The notes beneath the pieces are model-generated. The model saw nothing but the letters and a program-made list of their open reading frames with translations. It did not search any database and was not told the origin of the DNA. This document shows positions 58,024 to 64,000 of a DNA stretch of 64,000 nt, piece by piece. Origin of the DNA: Helianthus annuus (lineage: Eukaryota > Streptophyta > Magnoliopsida > Asterales > Asteraceae); NCBI RefSeq assembly GCF_002127325.2, contig NC_035441.2:49356663-49420662 (forward strand), written 5' to 3'. The translations under genes and the position numbers were made by a program. Each line of letters opens with the position of its first letter. The first letter of the stretch is position 1.

Positions 58024-58543
58024 TTCATTGTTTGACAAGTCAAAGGGGGAGTCGAGGAGAATCAGCATACTAGACCCGATGTGGCTAGTAAACTGCTCAA
58101 AGAGAGATATCGATTGCTTATTCTACAACAAAATCGTGTATGAGAAAAGAGACAAAGAACAAGCTTTGCAGTATCAAACGATCGTGGATGTATGTTTTGC
58201 ACAAGACATCAACTCAGGAAGGTATTGGAAGTCGAAATGGAGAGATCTTGAGATTGATGATTTCCTGAAAAAGTACAAACGAGAGCAAAGATCGAAAGCT
58301 ATATCAGAAAGAGCAGCAAAGCTTGGAAGGTTGAAGTTCATGAGGCCGCCACCAACGGATCAAACGCCACTTGAAAAGGAAGAAAACAAGATTCCCAAGT
58401 GGGACAGGAAGCGTGATGGTGATCCGGTTTACAGAAAGTGGTGGATTGGGGAAGGAAGGTTTATACGGCAAAGAATGTTAGAGGAAAAAGCTGAGAAAAG
58501 GAGACAGAGAGCCAGAGAACGAATGCGTAACAGGAAGGATTAA
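58024..58543 (+). pseudogene. Element H second ORF, 3' part (function unknown)
   Basis: After E1 and its duplication the H frame resumes with ISLFDKSKGESRRISILDP and runs to TAA at 58541-58543. Segments: DPMWLVNCSKRDIDCLFYNK, then INSGRYWKSKWRDLEIDDF, then a strongly basic Arg/Lys/Glu tail that looks helical. This half has no internal stop. It does not match env, RT, integrase or protease patterns known to me. It ends 30 bases before the purine tract, so it is the last gene of H. Confidence 0.6.
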
Positions 58544-58573
58544 AGACTATGCTGGAAGGAACTGCAGCTACAT

Positions 58574-58586
58574 CCGAGGGGGAGTC
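58574..58586 (+). other. Polypurine tract of H
   Basis: CCGAGGGGGAGTC directly precedes TGTTAGTGAATG, the start of the 3' LTR. Confidence 0.8.
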
Positions 58587-59086
58587 TGTTAGTGAATGCG
58601 TCTGTAGCTTCCGTCAGTATATAGTCTTGTTTTGTATGTTTATGTCCTTTCTGAACAATTATGTTATGTATGTATGTATGTTAGATAGAACGACAGGTCA
58701 GGAAATGGCACTTGAATGTAAAATTGTTGACCTAGGATTGACTTGTGTCGTCCGATCGGATGGGCCATCCGATCGGACAGCAGTGTCGTTCGATAGGTCA
58801 GCACTTACCATACTCCTGAGTCTGCCTATAAATACCCCATCAGGGTATGTCATTTAAGACTTTTGCAACTCTTAGATCTGCTGACACTTTTGTGTACTCT
58901 GTCAAAGTCTGACTTTCTACTGGCACTTGTACTTTCATATCATCGTAATAGAAAGTTCAGATGGTGTTTAAACATTGAATACTTTGTCGTACTTCTGTGA
59001 CTTGATCCAAAGGATTCCGCACTTTGATCAAAGATCGGTTCATCTACATTTGCGTCAATCAGATCCAGTACAAACCGGACCTAACA
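58587..59086 (+). repeat. Element H 3' LTR
   Basis: This 500-bp LTR starts TGTTAG and ends CTAACA (perfect inverted ends). In U3 a perfect inverted repeat with 14-base arms GTCCGATCGGATGG and CCATCCGATCGGAC around one G lies at 58750-58778. TATAAATA follows at 58827-58834. The 5' LTR has a different palindrome (TAATTTCG-type) at the same place. Confidence 0.78.
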
Positions 59087-59091
59087 GTAAT

Positions 59092-59386
59092 AACCCCACA
59101 GCCCCTTAAGTCCCACTGAACGTTTGTGGCTTACAATCCATGAATGTCTTGAATGTGCAAGCAGGCGGATGGTTTTGGTTCTGATGCGCTTGCTGACCTA
59201 ATGGACGGAAGCAAATACAACACAAGGGTAAGAGTTGTGTACGCGACACAATAATAAAGAAGATTTGGCACATATCGTACCAGCTTGATAGGCTGCTAAA
59301 GCCTCAGCCACACGGGTGTTAATCAGATTTTTCAACTCATCCTGAGTCATTGCAATGTGTCCACGTCCATGGTCTCGTCCGCTCAT
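59092..59386 (-). pseudogene. gag: Element G gag N-terminal fragment with intron
   Basis: Exon 1 runs from ATG 59386 to 59281 (MSGRDHGRGHIAMTQDELKN), and exon 2 from 59197 down. Joined in phase 1 it gives AGQQAHQNQN before [14 protein letters not shown], the same layout as E6 gag. A TAA at 59106-59108 replaces the Glu of the GTEGAV motif. The fragment stops at the H 3' LTR; the remainder is not found at the left end of H in this window. Confidence 0.82.
59198..59280 (-). other. Putative spliceosomal intron in G gag (83 bp)
   Basis: On the minus strand it starts GTACGATATG and ends GTCCATTAG. The stretch is out of frame, and removing it restores gag at exactly the position of the E6 intron (36095-36180). 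The intron sequences themselves look different. Confidence 0.72.
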
Positions 59387-59918
59387 GATTCTATATAAGA
59401 AGAGGGAACAAGTTTAAGAATCGAGACAAGGTAGGAGTCAAACCTCACGTTGACATCTACAAACTACAAAATTTACACCAAACAACAGGGCGGAACCCTT
59501 CTCACACTCGTTAAGCCTCACTGGGACTCACATGCACCTCATGTTATTATTATGTGTGCACCCATAATAATAAGGCAATTTGCATGCTTATCTCAGTGCC
59601 TCTTAACTTGCGCTAAAAGTTTCGCCCACATTTAAATAGCAAAACGAAAGGTAGTACAGGACCAATAATCACAAAAGTCGAAGAGTAGTGTCACACTATC
59701 GAACTTCACTAAAACATGCAGCACAGGTAATCACATCATGGTATCTAGTATGTAGTTTCATGCAAATCGTGAGTGTGTGACTACTAAACAAGTAATGCAT
59801 AAAGTAAACAAAGGACGAACCTTGCAATCTGGAGCTGAGTGTCATGGTCGTTTTCGATACTGTTTGGTTATAGTCTGGTTTTATGAAAACGTTTTAAAAC
59901 CTAGTTCACTATAACCAG
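59387..59918 (-). other. Element G leader
   Basis: This is untranslated sequence between primer site and gag on the minus strand. I see no ORF or repeat of note. Confidence 0.6.
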
Positions 59919-59919
59919 T

Positions 59920-59932
59920 GGCTCTGATACCA
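59920..59932 (-). other. Primer binding site of G
   Basis: The minus strand reads TGGTATCAGAGCC, matching initiator tRNA-Met. Confidence 0.92.
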
Positions 59933-59935
59933 AAC

Positions 59936-62059
59936 TATCACACCCCCAAAAATACCCCAAGCGGAAACCCCCGCGAGGCGTGTGACGTACCAGGATCTAG
60001 CCACCAATCACATTGAACCATAACATAGTATTTAATAAAAGTTTCCATTTATTTCATAAAGTAAATTCAAACACAATCCAAAACAAATACGTTCAGCGGA
60101 AGCATAAGATAAGTAGTTATTTCAAGTATTTCAAAACAGGTGTGCAATAAACATTAAACTTGTATCCAAGAGCTACGACCCATGACAACTCCAGCACTCC
60201 CAGATAGCAAGTTCCAATCCATGAACCTAAGGACCTGCAAGTATGCAGAAAAGTGTATCAGACAGGCTGGTGAGTTCACAGTTTGCTTTAACCGTTTATA
60301 CCAAGTAGTGATTTACGATTTGTTAAGTTGATAATAACTCAATACCGCAGACGGCCCTTTTTGCCCTTCTCCAATGCTCTATCAAACATTGGTCATGATT
60401 TAAAGTTATTAGTTCATGCCCGTCCTATCCAGGTACGTCGTGAGGGTGCCAAACCTAATAGCGTTATCAACTAATAACCCCGTTGCCCTACAAGCAACTA
60501 ACCCGGTAGTAATGATGGGACTTAAGTGATAGAGAGTGAGTGTATTATCCAACATTAACGTTACTGAAAACCGTTGCATATCCCCTGCAAGGATATGCGT
60601 ATGTGAAATCCACCTCACATCCCCTACAAGGATGTAGGTATTTGAAAACCGCCTCATATCCCCTACAAGGATATGTGTTTACGAAAATCCGTTTACATAT
60701 TTTGTCAGTTTGATTGTCCCCACCGGACGCATGCTTGTTTTAAGAGAAGTGAACTCACCTTGGTTTGCTCGGTATGTTTTGTTACTTGTTCACACTTAAA
60801 CAGTCACAACCTATGGTATTCACGTATGCAATGTCAGTTTACATTCACAAGGTTCACGTATAAATTGTAATCATGATATGCATTCAAACAACAGTTTCCG
60901 AATAACACATAGCAAACATTCCAGCTCATGCAAAACAACACCTCATATGTAAGTTTCTTATCAGCACCTAACAGTTAATTGTGCCATTCATATAGAAATC
61001 AGTTCATATTTCCTCGGTCATAACTAACACCCTTAACAAGCAGTAACTTAGTCAACTCATACCATGCACATGCACAGTCTGTTGGTCAGGGTGGCGAAAC
61101 TCCAAGATGTTTCGTCGACATGATAGGTGACGAATTTACTGAGGTGTTTCGTCGATAGGTTGAGTGACGAAACACTTAGGTGTTTCGTCGATAATGTGAG
61201 TGACGAAATATCATGTGTTTCGTCTGCAGGGTAGTTACGTTACATTGCCAGTTAACCATGTACACCCAGAAACCCTAATCACAATCTAACAGTTGATCAT
61301 CAATATTCATCGATCTTGAATCCGATCTAACAGTTAATCATCATCACCCCTCGGTCTTAATCATAATTTATCAGTTAATCCGATCATGAAAACAATTTCC
61401 TAAACAATAAACCTAATCAATCATCATCCATTCAAACATCGAATACACTACACATTCAAATCATACAAATTGTTGCAATCATAAACCAGTTCTCTATATG
61501 CTTGTGTCCCTAATTACTCATACCACCAATCGCTACACAAGATCACGTATAAAACATAAATCCAATGAACAAGTCAAAACACTAACCTTGATATAAGATA
61601 AAATAACAATGCTCCGGATGGTTAGACCGAGAAAGTGATGCTTCTAAGGGAGGGTTTGCTGCTGTCGTAGATTTAGAGGGGTTCTAGGGTTTCGCAGATT
61701 TTAACTTCGCGTACAATATAACGTAAGGTAATTGTGGCCGGTTACAGTTGGGCTTCACTTGGGCCAAAGGCCCATCTAGTGTTTCGCCGAGCAGAATGGA
61801 TGACGAAATACCATTTTTCGTCGAGTGATGGTGATGACAAAAGAAGGTGATGACGAAATACCAATTTTCGTCGAGTGGGTTTGTGGGATTATGTTTATAA
61901 TCTTAAACAGTTAATAAGTTTTCATCACTAACCAAACAATAACACAGTATCTCAAACATATAACAAACATGCACAATTACAATGCAAACAAATTATGAAG
62001 ACCCAGTTGTGAAATAAATAACGTGTCGAGGAAAGACCTTGAAAGTTCGGGTTGTCACA
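59936..62059 (-). repeat. Element G 5' LTR
   Basis: The LTR reads TATCACACCCCC on its inner side (expected TGTCACACC, one change) and TTGTCACA on its outer side. In sense direction: TTTCGTCGA/TGACGAAA motifs (61780-61890), donor-like GTTAGT at 61586, more TTTCGTCGA motifs (61100-61230), constant-loop hairpins (60576-60675) and acceptor-like TTGCAG ending at 60235. It is 2124 bp. The matching 3' LTR is outside the window. Confidence 0.8.
60576..60675 (-). ncRNA. G LTR hairpins with constant seven-base loop
   Basis: On the plus strand three hairpins share the loop CCTACAA (CCTGCAA in one). Arms are GCATATCC/GGATATGC (60576-60598), ACATCC/GGATGT (60617-60635) and CATATCC/GGATATG (60655-60675). 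The arms change on both sides together. A fourth related stem CCAATG/CATTGG lies near 60371-60392. Confidence 0.75.
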
Positions 62060-62600
62060 ATTATAATCAACAATTACATCATGAATATGAACGTATTCAG
62101 ATCATCAACCCTCATCATGCAAAATTCTAGATTTAGAATGTTATTAATGAATCCCTAATCTCACACAAAATCACAACAATAGAATCACAACATCAGCATC
62201 TCATCGAATAACAACGTTTAGACACTAACCGTGATACCGAAGGGTTTAGATAAATCGAGATGGAAAATGCTTCGAGAGTTCCTACTGCCGTCGCACAGAG
62301 AATGGGGAGAGAACTTTAGGGTTAATGTGTTTACGGTTACAAGAGTTTATACAATTGAACTCGTACTGGGCTGCAAACCTTCCTGGGCCGAAGGCCCTCT
62401 TCGGCGAAGGACCTTCTTCGACTCAAGGTCTTTCCTATACACATCACTGACTTCACAATCCTCTTTTCACAATTTGATTTACGTGGTGTCGTGTGTAGTT
62501 TATCTGAATGATTAATGTTTTATGTGTAATGCCTGGTTGTTAAATGTGTAGTGTTAAATATAGTTTATTTAAGGTTTAATAAAAAGGTTCTTCGCCACAA
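62060..62600 (-). repeat. Older LTR relic related to G
   Basis: It resembles the promoter half of the G LTR: CACTAACC (donor-like GGTTAGTG on the minus strand) near 62223, then a CTGCCGTCGCA stretch and AGGGTTAATG, in the same order as in G at 61580-61700. A palindromic GCCGAAGG/CTTCGGC cluster follows near 62390-62430. G seems to have inserted into it. No target duplication can be tested because the other end of G is missing. Confidence 0.45.
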
Positions 62601-62659
62601 GTTCTCCTCGACGAAGAATGGGATTCTTCGCCACCCTCATCTCGATGCTAACTGGACCG

Positions 62660-62935
62660 GCACATGGCGTAAAATGCCCAAGGGACTCCCCCCCCCCCCC
62701 CACTACACATGGTCTTACCCAAAGACTTAATATCCAAAATAAGCTTGGCCGGGGGGGGGAGGGATACTTGCTCGATTTCAGCATTCCAAATACACCAACA
62801 TGATATAAGGATTGTCGCGACCACCACTTTTTTCTTGAAAGTAGACAAACACCTGGAGGATGTTATGAAGCTCCTACATGTTCTAGACCGTAATAAACGC
62901 ATATATCCGTAGGAATTTACACCAATATCCGCCAA
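62660..62935 (-). pseudogene. Possible LINE reverse-transcriptase C-terminal remnant
   Basis: A minus-strand frame reads FKKKVVVATILISCWCIWNA and later LILDIKSLG. This resembles the end of plant LINE polyproteins, where an I..WCIW.AR segment is common. It is short, has no catalytic motif, and runs into homopolymers (C-run at about 62687-62701, G-run at about 62751-62759). Low confidence. Confidence 0.3.
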
Positions 62936-63029
62936 ACAATATTTCCCCTAAATGGTTTGTTTTATAGGTATATAAAGTTGATAAAATTAGGCATTAAATG
63001 TCAAATGCAGCTAAAATAGAGAATTTGGA

Positions 63030-63107
63030 GACGTCGGGATTAGAACCCGCGTCTCCTTGTTGTTTAAGTAAGGCAATAACCACCCCGACAAGAGCTTGTT
63101 TGTGTCG
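63030..63107 (-). repeat. tRNA-like polymerase III promoter relic (possible SINE head)
   Basis: On the minus strand GGTTCTAATCCC (complement of 63036-63047) is one base from box B, and GGGGTGGTTATTGCC about 40 bases upstream resembles box A. It could be a decayed tRNA or a SINE head. I see no A-tail or target duplication. Confidence 0.35.
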
Positions 63108-64000
63108 TCTTTCGATTCAGTAGCGGTTGTCGTAAAACTGTGTCAAGTAGTATCAATGCTATACCACTATCAGCGATCACCAACACCGGAAAAGCTCGTA
63201 AAAACAAAATAAATAAAAATGTAAAAATTAAAGTCGAGCGAAAAGCAGGCGTAAAATCTTTGAATCACGCACGCTCGTTGCAGAGAAATTAAACCGAAAC
63301 GTATAACATAGAAAAAATCACTAAGCCAATCCAGGACCCGCGCGTTGCGACGAACTTGTCAAATGGAGAAAAATAGATGTGTTGTGACGGGCCAAACGGG
63401 AAAAAATACATGAAAAATGTTGAACCCCACACGCACGTTGCGGTGCATTAACTCACAAAATTTAGAACGAAACGAAAAACTTGGGAATGAAGAAAAATAT
63501 GGTGGGCCAAAATTGAAAATTAAAAAGAGTTGGGGTTAAATTGCAAAAGATGAAAAGCTTTAGGTTAAAAGTAAAAAAAAAGGGTCTAAATTGCAAAAGA
63601 ATAAAAGTTTTGGTTTAGAAATGAAAAAAAACCCTGTAAATGAGGTACAACACCATAAATTAAAAAAAAGTTTAAAATTTTATTTTTGAAAACTTGAATA
63701 AACTATTATATTAATTGAGTAAACTCTAGTTAATGGTTAAATACTTATTTATTATCTGTATAGTACCCGATATGGTTTCAAATAATTTATTATTTTTTTA
63801 TTAGTTTAATATTTATGAATTTATGACTGATTTTTTTAGTATTAATTCAAAAGATATTAATAATTTATTAGATATTAGATTTAGATATTTATAATATTAT
63901 TAATTGAATTTATTAGTATTAAAATAAAGATAAGGATAAAGATAAAGATAAGTGATATCAATATATTGGTTATTAATATTAAATAAATATAAATAAAATT
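63108..64000. other. Unannotated repeat-like and AT-rich sequence
   Basis: Three related GTTGC-containing motifs occur near 63268 (CGCACGCTCGTTGCAGAG), 63340 (CCGCGCGTTGCGACGA) and 63430 (CACGCACGTTGCGGTGCA). A-rich runs and then strongly AT-rich DNA with GATAAAGATAAGG-type microsatellite follow near 63925-63950. No ORF or RNA gene is seen. Confidence 0.5.

Larger units (their letters stand above)
106..59086 (+). mobile_element. Element H: Copia-like LTR retrotransposon without pol, host of the nest
   Basis: The element has a 5' LTR (106-799), a tRNA-iMet-like primer site, a leader, a broken gag, a second unrecognised ORF cut by the E1 insertion, a purine tract (58574-58586) and a 3' LTR (58587-59086). 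Without the nested DNA and the SINE it is about 4.3 kb. No protease, integrase, RT or RNase H is present, so it would have depended on enzymes from another element. The two LTRs resemble each other at their starts but differ inside, and the bases next to them (GTGGC left, GTAAT right) do not match. It may therefore be a recombinant of two related copies. Confidence 0.7.

Noticed and set aside
59087..59091. GTAAT after the H 3' LTR as shared duplication with E1
   Set aside because: The same 5-mer is used by E1 at 3547/58019, where the reading frame proves it. At H it has no left partner in the window, so I treat the agreement as coincidence.
62231..62515. ORF of 94 codons near the right end
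   Set aside because: It crosses LTR-like sequence with a palindrome cluster; no homology is recognised.
62687..62760. C-run and G-run as a biological signal
   Set aside because: Homopolymers of this kind are prone to sequencing error and slippage; nothing else supports a function.

Overview
The window is nuclear DNA of a flowering plant made almost entirely of retrotransposons; I see no ordinary host gene. The Ty3/gypsy polyproteins with C-terminal chromodomains, the initiator-tRNA-Met primer sites and the general look of the LTRs resemble repeats of Asteraceae genomes. That family assignment is recalled resemblance, not something the sequence proves.

The layout is a nest of insertions that can be unpacked exactly, because each insertion has TG...CA ends and a 5-bp target duplication. 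The outer element H (106-59086) is Copia-like: divergent LTRs, a broken gag, an unrecognised second ORF and no pol. Inside its second ORF lies E1, a solo LTR (3552-58018, duplication GTAAT). Inside E1 lies E2, a large non-coding LTR element (5544-56554, CCTTG). Inside the 5' LTR of E2 lies E3, a gypsy element (6569-48494, ATTTA). Inside the 3' LTR of E3 lies E4, a minus-strand gypsy element (15497-48450, CCGCG). Inside the integrase of E4, 67 bases apart, lie E5 (minus, 19160-33210, GTAAG) and E6 (plus, 33278-43038, ACGTA). A tRNA-derived SINE (440-674) sits in the 5' LTR of H.

To the right, 59092-62059 is the 5' end of a further minus-strand gypsy element G (gag start, primer site, 2.1-kb LTR). 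It abuts an older LTR relic, a possible LINE fragment, a tRNA-like promoter relic and AT-rich DNA.

E3, E4, E5 and E6 are related chromoviruses. Gag packages RNA, protease cuts the polyprotein, RT/RNase H copies RNA primed by tRNA-iMet, and integrase with chromodomain inserts into chromatin. Every gag-pol here is broken by nonsense codons, frameshifts, deletion or insertion. H and E2 lack pol and would have needed enzymes supplied in trans.

The most unusual signal is a repeated architecture across different element families. Clusters of small hairpins keep their loop nearly constant while the two stem arms change together. They occur in the leaders of E4 and E5, the internal region of E2, the LTRs of E6 and G, and the LTR/leader of H. 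Also notable are a small intron at the same codon and phase in gag of E6 and G, possible introns inside several LTRs, extra ORFs upstream of gag in E3 and E5, and the pol-less H element.
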